Program-made: the position numbers and the translations under genes
NCBI GenBank assembly: GCA_002844335.1
Contig: CP019157.1
Coordinates: forward strand, 36,323 to 100,322
Length of the DNA stretch: 64,000 nt
Direction: 5' to 3'
Source: Haloarcula taiwanensis
Lineage (GTDB): Archaea > Halobacteriota > Halobacteria > Halobacteriales > Haloarculaceae
In this document: piece by piece, positions 34,263 through 43,595 of the stretch
How the letters are laid out: every line of letters begins with the position of its first letter
Position numbering within the stretch: the first letter of the stretch is position 1
Notes under the pieces: generated by a model
Told to the model about the DNA's origin: nothing
Databases searched by the model: none
Seen by the model: the letters and a program-made list of their open reading frames with translations, nothing else

Positions 34263-34628
34263 ATGAGCGACGAAGACTATGCTCACCAAGCGCTGTCGGC
34301 GCTGGAACGAATCGACGTCGAGGCGCTGGAGCAGGAATGTCGTGATGCGCACGAGGACGCGGTTGCCGCCGTCGACGAGCTGGCCGTGCTGCTGGAGAGC
34401 GACAGCGGAGTCGATGACCAGGACAGCGTGGACACGCCCGAGGAATGGGCCGACGACGAAGATGACTGGGACGAGAAGGTAGCCGACGCCTACGAGCAGG
34501 CTGAGATACCACGCTCGAAGGGCACGCTGACAGTGAAGACGATCGACGATCGCGAGTACTACTACTTGCAGTGGCGCGAGGGTGACAAGGTCAAGAGTCA
34601 GTATGTTGCGCCGGTCAAGCCTGCGTAG
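34263..34628 (+). CDS. Small acidic protein with a DUF6788-like C-terminus
   Basis: 121 residues. The N-terminal 80 are acidic and helical; residues 85-115 read KGTLTVKTIDDREYYYLQWR then EGDKVKSQYV, resembling the Y-x-x-W-x-EGxKxxSxYV strand pair seen in DUF6788-type proteins. It starts immediately after palindrome copy 4, so leaderless translation is likely. It diverges from parA. Function unknown. Confidence 0.7.
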   Translation: MSDEDYAHQALSALERIDVEALEQECRDAHEDAVAAVDELAVLLESDSGVDDQDSVDTPEEWADDEDDWDEKVADAYEQAEIPRSKGTLTVKTIDDREYYYLQWREGDKVKSQYVAPVKPA

Positions 34629-34830
34629 GGTGTTTACTTCGGGGGCAGTGGTGTGGGAACAGTCAAAATCGTTGTAGGTCTAACTTGTTGTTGGGTGCGG
34701 GAGTTATCCCCGAGAGAGGGTTCAACAAGGCGATAAATCCGACACCGGCACGTACATTCTACACTACTGCGTACCCCTAGGAATATTGCAAACAGGTACG
34801 AAGACAGAGCCTACCTCATCGACAACCCGG
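34629..34830. other. Intergenic
   Basis: Convergent gap between the 34263 gene and the PIN gene. No supported gene or clear terminator. Confidence 0.35.
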
Positions 34831-35361
34831 TTACGTAATTTCGTCGATCAACTCGAATCCGTCTCTGAACTGGATTCGATCTTCGAAGCCGTTGGCTGCA
34901 AGTGCGGCGACAGTTCCTTCACCAGCATCAGTATCCGTGGTCACAACGCAGACGTATCGAGCGTCGTCGCTCTCAAGAAGAGTCGCTGCAACAGCGCCAA
35001 GGGCCGTATCTGCCTTCTCAATCTGATCCTCTGCTCGATTTGATGACCGAGCAATGTATGACCGGATGTCATCCATTACCCGAGAGACTGTGCTGTTCGC
35101 GTAGTCGGGTTCAGCAGCAACTCGAACCCAGCCAGCATCGAGTGCACTGTTAATCGGCGTCTGTCCCGGTGTGCTGCGGTCTGGTGCTCCGCCGAGTTCC
35201 GCATAGACACGCTGGGGAATCACGAACGTGAGGTCGTTCTGAGCGGCGAAGCGTTCGAGAGCAGCGTATTTATTATTCTGCTGCCGCCCACAGGCGATGA
35301 AGAATCCCGTATCTGCGACCCACGCCACGGACTCCTGAAATGGGTCGAATGGCGTACTCAT
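34831..35361 (-). CDS. PIN-domain-like protein, probable toxin
   Basis: 176 residues. AWVADTGFFIACGRQQNNKY gives the first PIN Asp, FVIPQRVYAELGG the Glu, and CVVTTDTDAGEGTVAALAAN the later Asp pair, ending FELIDEIT. Longer than most VapC proteins. It follows an HTH-type gene by 9 bp, a recurrent haloarchaeal arrangement often found near replication or partition genes. Confidence 0.75.
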   Translation of the reverse strand: MSTPFDPFQESVAWVADTGFFIACGRQQNNKYAALERFAAQNDLTFVIPQRVYAELGGAPDRSTPGQTPINSALDAGWVRVAAEPDYANSTVSRVMDDIRSYIARSSNRAEDQIEKADTALGAVAATLLESDDARYVCVVTTDTDAGEGTVAALAANGFEDRIQFRDGFELIDEIT

Positions 35362-35370
35362 AGGTGTCCG

Positions 35371-35955
35371 TCAGTCCTCTGCTGACGGTGGTTGGTCGCG
35401 AGCGTTCCGGATATCTTCGAAGTATGGATCAACGGTTTCCATGTCCTGAACCACATCTCGGAGCGCATGCAGGACCGCAATCGCGAAAGCCTGCTGCAGA
35501 TCGAGCTCCCGAGCTGCGACTCGTTCAGACATCTCACCGTTAGCATAGGGGATGGCATACGTGAGCGCAGCCGCGAGTTTGCCGAGCCCGTATCGTTCTA
35601 GGAGGAGGTCGAGGTCCTGGTCGTGTGGTGAGCGACCGACCGCCTCGATGAGAGTGGGGGTGACGGTATACTCGTCACCGTCCAGATCTGCAGTCAGCGT
35701 GATCGGGACAGCGGAATACGTGTGCGTCTTCTGGTCTTCATCTCGGGTCATGACACCGAGGTCAACGAGCGTTCCCATATCCGAGTACGCTGTCGTTCGA
35801 GGAATCTCTACCGCAGCGACGATATCGTCGATGGTTACGTCGCCCTCACGGAGAACAAACGTGTAGAGCCGGGCCAAGCGTGGCTCTTCCAGTAGTTGTG
35901 CAATCGATAGGAGCCCATTGATAGCTCGTTCTGGGTCCCCGGCGACTTTCGACAT
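35371..35955 (-). CDS. Winged-HTH regulator, antitoxin candidate
   Basis: 194 residues from MSKVAGDPERAINGLLSIAQ. Residues 25-70 form a winged helix (LARLYTFVLREGDVTIDDIV, VEIPRTTAYSDMGTLVDLGV) followed by the wing RDEDQKTHTYSAVP. A C-terminal helical domain follows. It precedes the PIN-type gene in the same operon and is likely to be both its repressor and antitoxin (inference). Confidence 0.75.
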   Translation of the reverse strand: MSKVAGDPERAINGLLSIAQLLEEPRLARLYTFVLREGDVTIDDIVAAVEIPRTTAYSDMGTLVDLGVMTRDEDQKTHTYSAVPITLTADLDGDEYTVTPTLIEAVGRSPHDQDLDLLLERYGLGKLAAALTYAIPYANGEMSERVAARELDLQQAFAIAVLHALRDVVQDMETVDPYFEDIRNARDQPPSAED

Positions 35956-36350
35956 ACAATTCATAATTCATGTATTGGGTAATAACTGTTGGGACGGCGT
36001 CTTCAGCGCTGGCGGTATCTGATACCTACCGGTTATCGGTCAGTTCCGGCGCAACACTTCGGGTAATTCCACGCAGTCTCGGGATAGTATTGAATAGTTG
36101 TCGCTGCTCAGAGCAAAGGTAATCGTCGCCGGAGTGGTGTTTGTGGGGTGGGTTTACTGTCGGTTTCAGATTCGTTTTTTACTGTAGCTACCGAGTGTCT
36201 GACTGAGCTGGGTTTTCGCGGGTTCGTAGCGAGCAGTACCACTGTGCAATATCCAGATTATGCCACAGACAAGTTCACAGTGGATGTTGACTGATTCGGT
36301 AGCGCAACATGACTTCGATTGCTCTGCTCACAGCGGTTCGAATCTGGAGA
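35956..36350. other. Intergenic, no gene seen
   Basis: About 395 bp between the HTH gene start and the 3' end of the helicase gene. No supportable frame. A T-loop-like GGTTCGAATC at about 36333 does not fold into a tRNA. Confidence 0.4.
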
Positions 36351-38678
36351 TCAGGAGAAGTCACCGAGTGTGGTCCGCTCTGTCTCTCCACTCGTCTCAC
36401 CGCCAGACTCGTCCGCCCCATGATACCGGACAAGTTCGACATCCGAATCACGTGACCGGATCGATTGACTGAATGGGACCGCTGCGCGGCTGTCGTTACT
36501 GGGGTCCCACTCACTGACCGCATCTAAGACATTCTCGCTCGTTACCTGGCCGATACTCTCAGCCTCACGGACGGTGTCGAGAAAGAGCGATTCACCGTTC
36601 TCTGAAAGCAAAGCCGATAGCCGCTCAATCAGATAAGCTTCGACACCGGGATCCCAATCGGACGTCGAGCCACCCGTTGTGTCTATCTGATCTTTCAGCG
36701 TATTGTAGCGGTACCGTCCAAATTGATCGGCTGCATCAAGAAGGTACATATCGGGGCCAGGAACCCCGGCCTCTATTTGGGCGGCCAGTGTTCCCAACCA
36801 CTCAGGTTCGGTTGGCATATCAATGGGGGTGAACAGATGGCTCAAACTCTCGATTGCTGTCGAGAGATTCCCCATCGTACCTGCGAACCCGCTGATATCG
36901 AGACCGAATCGATCTTCAATCTGCCCGACAGACATACCTTCACACCACAGCCAGCAGCCAAGGGCTGCCGTCGTTCCCTCTGAGTCGGCAAGATCGTGTG
37001 CCGACATCCAGTTTCCAAGCGTCCCTCCCCCGGTCATCGATAACCCTGCATCGCAGTGGTAGTATTCAGCTGCAAGCCGCTGGACGAGTGCCTCTGGCGT
37101 GAGTTTACCTTCTTGCGAGGACAACCATTCAGACAGGCTGAGTACCGACTCAATGGTGTTATCGAACCAGTTGCTGTGTTCGTATTCGACGAGCGCACGT
37201 CCCTGGTCAGTCGCCTCGTAACGCGTCTTTTCTGCCTGCGGTTGTGAGACTATTTGATTGACTAGTCCTTGGCGGGTCAGCCACGCAAGCGTCTCGCTCA
37301 CAGCGTCAGTAATCTCCTTACCAGGTTCGACATCCATCGCAGTCCGAAGATGCTGCGGGATTTGTTCGACGGTTTCCGACCAATAAAGCGTTGATCGGAT
37401 GAATTCCATCACTTCTTGATCAGATTCCCATCCATAGGCGACGAGCTCCAGTACTAACCACCGGAGGGTACTCTGGCCAGAGAGGTGTGTCTCGACATCC
37501 TCTAGGTCTTTTTCTTCAATTGGTGTATCGAACTGAAACTGATCAGATGCGTTTTCATCACCGAACAAGCAGAACGCATATGCTTGGTCGTACTTATCCG
37601 CGTCACGCCCTGCTCGGCCTACCCACTGCACGTACTCGTAGACGCCAATGAATTCACCTGTCCAGTGCTTGAGATCGGCAACGATAACGGACTGTACCGG
37701 GGAGTCAAACCCATAGCTGAGCGTTGTTGTACAGCATACACACTGAATTACGCCCTCATCGATGTACTGCTCGATGAGTTCCTTGATTCCATCTTCTAAC
37801 CCAGCGTGGTGATACCCGACACCGGCAGTGAGCATACTAATCAGTGTCCGGTGTTCGTCCGTCAGTTCAGTGCTGATCGCTTCCTTGATATCCGCTTCGA
37901 AGTCCACGTTGTGGTCTGTCTCAAACTGATAGAGCTTCGATAATCCACGGGCACGGGATTCAGTATAGCTACGCTGGTTGTTGAAGATGAGGAACGGGCC
38001 CTTCTCCTCGTGAGACCGAATGAGTCGAGCTAATTGTTGTGCGTACTTTTCTTCAGTTGTCTCAACGGGAGTCTCCTCAATTGGGACTGCTCGTTTTTCA
38101 CTGCTGATCGTGAGGTCTGCATCCAGCCACCGGGCGATTGTATGCGGGTTCCCGACTGTCGCTGAGATTCCAAGCAGCTCCATCCCACTTTCAAGAGCGG
38201 CACTGATCCCCTTCTCGATGTTCGCACCCCGATGGCTGCTATAAATTTCGTGAAAGTCATCGAGAATGACTGTATCAAATCGATTCGCGTACCCACGGAC
38301 GACAGCCTCGTAGAAGGACTCGAACGTTGCGACAACGATATTTGCCTGCGCATAGCCGTGGCCCTTATTGACTGTTGCATCCTCTGGTGTCCACGCAGAG
38401 ACAGTCTGATACTTTTCAGTTACCAGTGATACTGATGGGACAAGATATGCCACGTTGTCGCCATTCTGAAGGGCTTTTTTTGTGACGGCTTCAGCGACGA
38501 ACGTCTTTCCATTCCCCGTCTCAGCAATCAAAAGGTGGTTCCCGTCGTCAAGCACGCTGTCAGCAAATGCCTCGTGCTGCGTGAGGGTGAGATCAGTAAA
38601 TTCCGGCGGTTTCTGGTCCAGAAGGTCCTGAATAAGCTCCTGGTCTCTCTCCGGGATCGATTCTGGAATTGGCGGCAT
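36351..38678 (-). CDS. Ski2/Hel308-like SF2 helicase
   Basis: 775 residues. Motif I is ETGNGKT (53-59), motif Ia LVPSVSLV, motif II DDFH (139-142), motif III ISATVGN, motif IV/V CTTTLSYGFDSPV and motif VI QWVGRAGRDAD. The Q-motif-like opening (LTLTQHEAFADSVLDDGNHL) is present. The C-terminal 350 residues are helical with winged-helix-like segments. Ski2-type helicases unwind DNA or RNA at stalled forks. Its position opposite the MCM/orc block suggests a replication or repair role on this replicon. Confidence 0.9.
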   Translation of the reverse strand: MPPIPESIPERDQELIQDLLDQKPPEFTDLTLTQHEAFADSVLDDGNHLLIAETGNGKTFVAEAVTKKALQNGDNVAYLVPSVSLVTEKYQTVSAWTPEDATVNKGHGYAQANIVVATFESFYEAVVRGYANRFDTVILDDFHEIYSSHRGANIEKGISAALESGMELLGISATVGNPHTIARWLDADLTISSEKRAVPIEETPVETTEEKYAQQLARLIRSHEEKGPFLIFNNQRSYTESRARGLSKLYQFETDHNVDFEADIKEAISTELTDEHRTLISMLTAGVGYHHAGLEDGIKELIEQYIDEGVIQCVCCTTTLSYGFDSPVQSVIVADLKHWTGEFIGVYEYVQWVGRAGRDADKYDQAYAFCLFGDENASDQFQFDTPIEEKDLEDVETHLSGQSTLRWLVLELVAYGWESDQEVMEFIRSTLYWSETVEQIPQHLRTAMDVEPGKEITDAVSETLAWLTRQGLVNQIVSQPQAEKTRYEATDQGRALVEYEHSNWFDNTIESVLSLSEWLSSQEGKLTPEALVQRLAAEYYHCDAGLSMTGGGTLGNWMSAHDLADSEGTTAALGCWLWCEGMSVGQIEDRFGLDISGFAGTMGNLSTAIESLSHLFTPIDMPTEPEWLGTLAAQIEAGVPGPDMYLLDAADQFGRYRYNTLKDQIDTTGGSTSDWDPGVEAYLIERLSALLSENGESLFLDTVREAESIGQVTSENVLDAVSEWDPSNDSRAAVPFSQSIRSRDSDVELVRYHGADESGGETSGETERTTLGDFS

Positions 38679-38739
38679 TATGCTTCATATGATGTTTCGT
38701 GATTTAAAATGTCCCACACGTTGTGCGGTTAGTCGTCCC

Positions 38740-38905
38740 ACACATCCAACATTAGTTTGGCCGGGGCCTCTTCGAGTAGTCGTGATGATCATCCTTGTCG
38801 TAGGCACGTTTCCAGTCTGAGGATATGAAATCGAACAGCGCCGCTTTCTCCTCAGCGGCCACAGGGTCAGCGAAGCACATCTTGTTGTGCCGGACCGCCT
38901 GTGTC
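38740..38905 (-). pseudogene. Decayed gene fragment
   Basis: The minus strand reads HNKMCFADPVAAEEKAALFD then FISSDWKRAYDKDDHHD, after which a one-base shift gives EEAPAKLMLDVWDD and a stop. It looks like the C-terminus of a real protein broken by a frameshift. Family unknown. Confidence 0.4.
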
Positions 38906-39119
38906 GAGACACTGGTCGGCAAAGGCACTCATCTAGCGGTTCATCGGTGTACAGCAGGATCGTACCGGCCTCCGAAACCGCCGAACCAATATCGAGTAGC
39001 ATGTTGAGCACCAGTAGCCTGCACAACTGGACACGATAGTCTGGGATACAGTCACTTTAGGGAGGGGACCAGCAGACGCTATCCTTGATTTTTATACAAT
39101 TTGGTATGAAAGTACAGGT

Positions 39120-40061
39120 ATGTCGACAGCATACGAATTGGTCAAGTTCGCGGCTGAGACAGACAGGGAGTTGTTTTTCGATCCTTCAGTTGATCTGGAG
39201 GTGATGGATTACGTCTCCACAGCGACGGATGAACAGGAACGAGAATATCAGCGGCTACTTGAGACTCGATATACAGTTACCGATGCCCTTGCAGAAGCTG
39301 GAGGAAATCAACCGGGTCCGCTCAAGAAATCTGAGTTTCGTATTCCAGACCAGACTACACACCAATATCTCAACGAGATGAAAACCGGTGAAATAGCTGA
39401 CGAACTACACAATCATCCAGCCGTCACACGTGCAGTAATTGTTAGTCTCGCTGATGCCGGCTACCGGACACCGGGCGATTTTCTCTCTGAGTCGGCCGAT
39501 CACATCGATATTGCGAAAGATGCCGGTCTCGAGCGGGATGTCGTTGCGGCAATCGCGAAGGATTTTGTCGGCGGATTTACCACCGGAACAGAGTATCGGG
39601 AGACCGACGGCCCGTTTGCTGACGTAGAGCTTCGTGATTCATTTGCTGGATGGTCACTCCGACCTGTGGATGACAGCGACTCCGCAGTACAGTGGGTCAC
39701 TGAAGGACGGTTTAATCTGACTATCAAATCCTCTGGCAACCGGTTCTCGATTGTCGTAAACACACCAAAAGACGAGAAACACCCATACTACCGGAAAGGG
39801 AGAGAAGTAATTCTCAATGCCGAAGAAATCGATGTCGAGAACGCACTCGAGACGGCGTACGAGTGGCTAGCTGAACATGCAATTCCGCCGATTGAAGAAA
39901 CGGATTTGACTGATCAACTCTACGTTGGTCCAGCCACGCATGACTATCTAGTTCTGGAATATGGTATCTCGTCGAGAGCTGAACTCCAGAACTTTGCCGA
40001 GGACAACCCCGAGGAAGCGGACGCCCTTCTTCAAGAAGGTGCGCTGAGCGATGTGGAGTGA
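39120..40061 (+). CDS. Protein of unknown function with a possible helix-hairpin-helix
   Basis: 313 residues. The middle (HPAVTRAVIVSLADAGYRTP, then GDFLSESADHIDIAKDAGLE) resembles a HhH/helical-hairpin DNA-binding region, and the next block (WVTEGRFNLTIKSSGNRFSI) looks like a beta domain. It precedes the MCM-like gene by 175 bp in the same direction. No family recognised; a replication accessory role is inferred from position. Confidence 0.65.
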   Translation: MSTAYELVKFAAETDRELFFDPSVDLEVMDYVSTATDEQEREYQRLLETRYTVTDALAEAGGNQPGPLKKSEFRIPDQTTHQYLNEMKTGEIADELHNHPAVTRAVIVSLADAGYRTPGDFLSESADHIDIAKDAGLERDVVAAIAKDFVGGFTTGTEYRETDGPFADVELRDSFAGWSLRPVDDSDSAVQWVTEGRFNLTIKSSGNRFSIVVNTPKDEKHPYYRKGREVILNAEEIDVENALETAYEWLAEHAIPPIEETDLTDQLYVGPATHDYLVLEYGISSRAELQNFAEDNPEEADALLQEGALSDVE

Positions 40062-40236
40062 GAAGGCTAGCTACTGATACGACAAACTCACTGCGCTATT
40101 CGGGAACAGAAACGGCTACTGCTTCAATTTCTCCACTGCTTCCGGATCGTCTATTTTCGAACAGTCTTCTACCTAACTTGCTTTACTTTCACTCCCCACT
40201 ACCAATCTTCTTTTGTAAGCCTATTGTGCATCAAAC

Positions 40237-42333
40237 ATGGCCACTGCGGGCAATACAGAACTTATTGATCGTTTTCGAGAGTTTTACCGCGAGTACTACC
40301 GGAATGAAATCGGCGAGTTAGCACAACAGTATCCCAATGACCAGAAATCGCTGTATGTTGACTGGAAAGAACTCCAGCAATTTGATCCGGACTTGGCAGA
40401 TGATTATCGCACTAAGCCCGAACAGGTACAGGAATATGCCGAAGAGGCGCTTCGACTGTACGAGTTACCGGTCGAGGTGTCATTAGGGCAGGCCCACGTC
40501 CGGGTTCGTAATCTCCCCAATACGGAGCCAATACGTGATTTACGCCACGAACATCACGGGAATCTCATCGCGATACAGGGGACTGTTCGAGGAGCGACCG
40601 ATGTCCGTCCGATAGTCATTGAAGCAGCATTTGAGTGTCAGCGGTGTGGGACACTAACTCGGATTCCACAGGTACACAGTGAATTCCAAGAGCCACATGA
40701 GTGTCAGGGGTGTGAGCGACAGGGGCCGTTCCGACTGAATACGAATCAGTCACAGTTCATCGATGGACAGCAGCTACGCATACAGGAAAACTACGCAGGG
40801 TTGCGTGGAGGTGAGGACCCACAGTACGTGGATGTGTACATTGAAGATGATATAGCAGGAACGGTAACGGCTGGAGAGCAGGTCACAGTTAATGGTATTC
40901 TGAAACTGGATCAACAGTCTGATGGCCGGCAACAGTCGTCGCGGTTCGATCTGTATATTGACGGCCTGAGTCTGGAGGCAGACACAGATCCGTACGCTGA
41001 AGTGACGTTCAGTGATGACACGAGAGAGGAGATTGTCTCACAGTCAGCAGAGCCTGATATATACGAGCAACTTATCGACAGCATCGCACCATCAGTTCAC
41101 GACAACGAGACGATCAAGTTGGGTATTCTGCTGCAACTGTTCGGAGGGATAGACAAGGAATTCCCCGATGGTGCACAGTCGCGAGGCAATATCCATACGC
41201 TGCTCCTTGGCCCATCGAATGGGACGGTTGACCGGCTCGTAGAACAAGGAGCCAGTGTAGCCCCACGAGCAGTTTCGATCAGTGGTACGGAGACGACATC
41301 TGCAGGATTAACTGCCGCAGCCACACCCTCCTCGGATGCTCCAGGCGACGATCCTTGGACGCTGAAAGCTGGGGCGATGGTCATGGCTGACCACGGACTA
41401 TTGGGACTGCATGAAGCAGGCGCGTTGTCCAACGATGCACTCGCGGCACTGGGCCGGACGATGGACGCACAAGAAGTACAAGTCTCGAAGGCGTCCCAGA
41501 CACAATCGTTGCGTGCAAACACTGCTGTATTAGCAGCCGGAACACCATCGTCAGGTGGCTTCGATCAGTATCAACCCCTTAGACAGCAAATCGGCCTCAC
41601 TCCCGAGTTGGTTTCGCAGTTTGATCTGGTCTTTACAATCACCGATGACGACGTCGATGATGCAGATGTCGCCGACCATCTAATCGACGTGGCTCGAGCA
41701 GCTGAAGGGGCCATCGGGATGGAGCATGAGCACGGCACGCCTCCGGAGCCAAAGTCAGAAACAGCCAGTTTTCCCGCCCCGGATGAGTTCGCTCCACCGG
41801 TCGAGGCCAAACAACTGCGTCAGTATGCTGTCTTCGCGCGCCAGCATTGCTTCCCAGCAATCACCGATGCTGCAAAAGAGCGGCTGACTGAATTCTATGT
41901 CGAAGTTCGAAAAGAACAATCTGATGAGCCAGGGCCACTAGCGGTCACCGAACAAACGCTTGAGTCGTTAATCCGACTGACAGAGGCCAGTGCTCGAGTC
42001 CGGCTAGCCGACATGGCCGAGGAGGCGGATGCTGAGCGGGCGATTGAGGTGATGGAGGCTTCACTGGAAGACACTGGAGCAGTGATTGATAGTGGAGAGT
42101 TAGACGCCGAGACAATAGTTTCGGGTGAAGTAGAGGATGCATCAAATGAGGAATTGGTACTGTCGATGATCAAGGAATTAGAAACATCCGATCAAGGTGC
42201 CAGCCCGGAGAAACTGCTTGCGGCTGGGATAGAGGCCGGCTTATCAGAGACAGAAGTCAAGCAGGCCCTGAAGAATGTAAAGCAGCGAGGGAAGGTGTAT
42301 AAGCCAGAAGGAGGGGGTCTTCGGTCTACATAG
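40237..42333 (+). CDS. MCM-family replication protein with degenerate ATPase
   Basis: 698 residues with the MCM plan: N-terminal domain (1-125), Cys4 zinc site (C134, C137, C156, C159), OB-fold (to about 255), AAA+ domain (about 275-500) and C-terminal winged helix (about 635-698). Alignment by eye to MCM motifs shows loss of key residues. The Walker A region reads LLLGPSNGT with no Lys. The Walker B region reads AMVMADHGLL instead of xxxIDEFDK. The sensor 1 position reads AAGTP instead of AANP, and the arginine finger SRFDL reads SQFDL (Q461). The surrounding pre-sensor block (QTQSLRANTAVLAA) is still MCM-like, so the assignment is secure. It is probably non-hydrolysing and may act as a loader partner, decoy or structural subunit. 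Confidence 0.88.
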   Translation: MATAGNTELIDRFREFYREYYRNEIGELAQQYPNDQKSLYVDWKELQQFDPDLADDYRTKPEQVQEYAEEALRLYELPVEVSLGQAHVRVRNLPNTEPIRDLRHEHHGNLIAIQGTVRGATDVRPIVIEAAFECQRCGTLTRIPQVHSEFQEPHECQGCERQGPFRLNTNQSQFIDGQQLRIQENYAGLRGGEDPQYVDVYIEDDIAGTVTAGEQVTVNGILKLDQQSDGRQQSSRFDLYIDGLSLEADTDPYAEVTFSDDTREEIVSQSAEPDIYEQLIDSIAPSVHDNETIKLGILLQLFGGIDKEFPDGAQSRGNIHTLLLGPSNGTVDRLVEQGASVAPRAVSISGTETTSAGLTAAATPSSDAPGDDPWTLKAGAMVMADHGLLGLHEAGALSNDALAALGRTMDAQEVQVSKASQTQSLRANTAVLAAGTPSSGGFDQYQPLRQQIGLTPELVSQFDLVFTITDDDVDDADVADHLIDVARAAEGAIGMEHEHGTPPEPKSETASFPAPDEFAPPVEAKQLRQYAVFARQHCFPAITDAAKERLTEFYVEVRKEQSDEPGPLAVTEQTLESLIRLTEASARVRLADMAEEADAERAIEVMEASLEDTGAVIDSGELDAETIVSGEVEDASNEELVLSMIKELETSDQGASPEKLLAAGIEAGLSETEVKQALKNVKQRGKVYKPEGGGLRST

Positions 42334-42420
42334 ACCTTGTCCGGTTGATAGACTCAATTGCTGGTAGCTGGTAACTTCGGTTTGCAAATTATCAAGTTCT
42401 AAGCGAGTTTTTATGCAAAT

Positions 42421-42954
42421 ATGTCAGACGACGATTCTCAGTCTGCTGTCGAACTTGTCGAAGAGGCCGCCGACCATCTTAAGAACAGTGCTGAGCACGA
42501 GCGCCGGGCTAAAGAACTCAGTCAACAAGCCGAGGAACAGCTGGAAGAGACACTCACAGAGGAATTGCCTGACTCAGTGACAATCGATGTTGACGCAAAA
42601 GCAGACGAAGATAATGCGCAGATGGTGGTTAGTCTATACGACGAAGAAATCACAGAAATCGTTGACGACGTTGTCGTAGATGACGTTGATGTTAGTCTGC
42701 TCCACCCCCGTCAATTCATCATCGGGGAGGATGTCGTTGGCGGAGGAGGCCCACAGCGGGAACGGATTCAGAATATTAAGGGGATAATTGCAGATTTAGA
42801 GGATGAATTTGATGGGGGAGCACCGGTTCAGCAGGTTATTCGGCATGCCAGAAGAGTTGGAATGGATAAGCCGAAGGCTGAACACGAAATTGACAAGCTC
42901 AAACAGAAGGGCGAGGTGTATGAGCCACGCACAGATCATCTCCGAACGACATAG
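42421..42954 (+). CDS. Stand-alone protein ending in an MCM-type winged helix
   Basis: 177 residues. The N-terminal 60 are acidic and coiled-coil-like (AADHLKNSAEHERRAKELSQ, QAEEQLEETLTEEL). Residues 60-110 may form a small beta domain. The last 65 (IQNIKGIIADLEDEFDGGAP, HARRVGMDKPKAEHEIDKLK, QKGEVYEPRTDHLRTT) match the C-terminal winged helix of archaeal MCM, ending LRTT-like as the MCM-like neighbour ends LRST. Located 87 bp after that gene. A role in regulating MCM or Orc1 interaction is plausible. Confidence 0.7.
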   Translation: MSDDDSQSAVELVEEAADHLKNSAEHERRAKELSQQAEEQLEETLTEELPDSVTIDVDAKADEDNAQMVVSLYDEEITEIVDDVVVDDVDVSLLHPRQFIIGEDVVGGGGPQRERIQNIKGIIADLEDEFDGGAPVQQVIRHARRVGMDKPKAEHEIDKLKQKGEVYEPRTDHLRTT

Positions 42955-43019
42955 CTGAAGCTAACAGACGGGCGGATGTCGTGCCCGCAGGCGTACTGAG
43001 AGCGGTCCAGTTGGGCTAG

Positions 43020-43355
43020 TCAGTCCGCGACAGTCCCTCCATCAGTCATCGCCGATGGTTGCTGACCGCCACCATAGGAGCCCAGCGTCGTCTCGCCGCT
43101 ATCAGCGAGTTTCGAGTCGCCATCGGCGTTCGCGAAGTGTCGAATCGTCTGACCCATATCGGAGTGTTCGACTTCGAGTTCGGTCAGATTCAGGCGCAGC
43201 ACCTGTTGTTTGTCTGGTTTGCCAGTCCCGATCCCGAAGTGCTCAGCGGCGTCTTGCATCACTTCATGCATCATTGGTCTCGAGATTTCGTCGTCGAACA
43301 CCTCCTGCCGAAGTTCTCGCTCAGGGAGCGTCACGTCCTTCGAGGACGTCGCCAT
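43020..43355 (-). CDS. Small acidic protein of unknown function, next to the ORB array
   Basis: 111 residues. A helical N-terminal half (ERELRQEVFDDEISRPMMHE, VMQDAAEHFGIG) with NLTELEVEHSDMGQTIRHFA, then a Gly/Ser/Asp-rich tail. It is transcribed away from the ORB array and its promoter must lie within or beside the array. Nothing more can be said. Confidence 0.6.
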   Translation of the reverse strand: MATSSKDVTLPERELRQEVFDDEISRPMMHEVMQDAAEHFGIGTGKPDKQQVLRLNLTELEVEHSDMGQTIRHFANADGDSKLADSGETTLGSYGGGQQPSAMTDGGTVAD

Positions 43356-43412
43356 TGCGCGGCGGTGAAGACGACGAGACCCTGGATTGTGGCAAGAGCC
43401 AATTCTGGAGCG

Positions 43413-43581
43413 GACACACCACCGTTACATGTGAAACGCCTACCGCCGGACACACCACTCTTTCAAGTGAAGGGATCACTGGTGACCACACCACGCTTGC
43501 AAGTGAAACAGCGTCCGTCAGACACACCACTCTTTCAAGTGAAGCGCGTTGCCCCGCCCACTACGTACCTTCACATGAAAG
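43413..43581. repeat. ORB-type repeat array, five copies at 36-bp spacing
   Basis: Copies of a ~24-bp repeat, core CACACCACTCTTTCAAGTGA, start at about 43413, 43449, 43485, 43521 and 43557; the second and fourth are identical over 24 bp and the last is degenerate. All point the same way, 15 bp from the 3' end of orc1. The strict 36-bp period (about 3.4 turns) places the sites on nearly the same helical face. Their match to the copies upstream of orc1 marks them as Orc1-binding origin repeats. Confidence 0.85.
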
Positions 43582-43595
43582 GGTGGAGTCCCCCG

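Noticed and set aside
36300..36350. tRNA-like T-loop GGTTCGAATC
   Set aside because: The flanking bases do not pair as a T-stem, and no acceptor, D or anticodon arms can be folded around it.
43413..43581. CRISPR array
   Set aside because: The repeat-plus-spacer period is regular, but spacers are only 12 bp, no cas genes are present, and the same repeat recurs in inverted form upstream of orc1.
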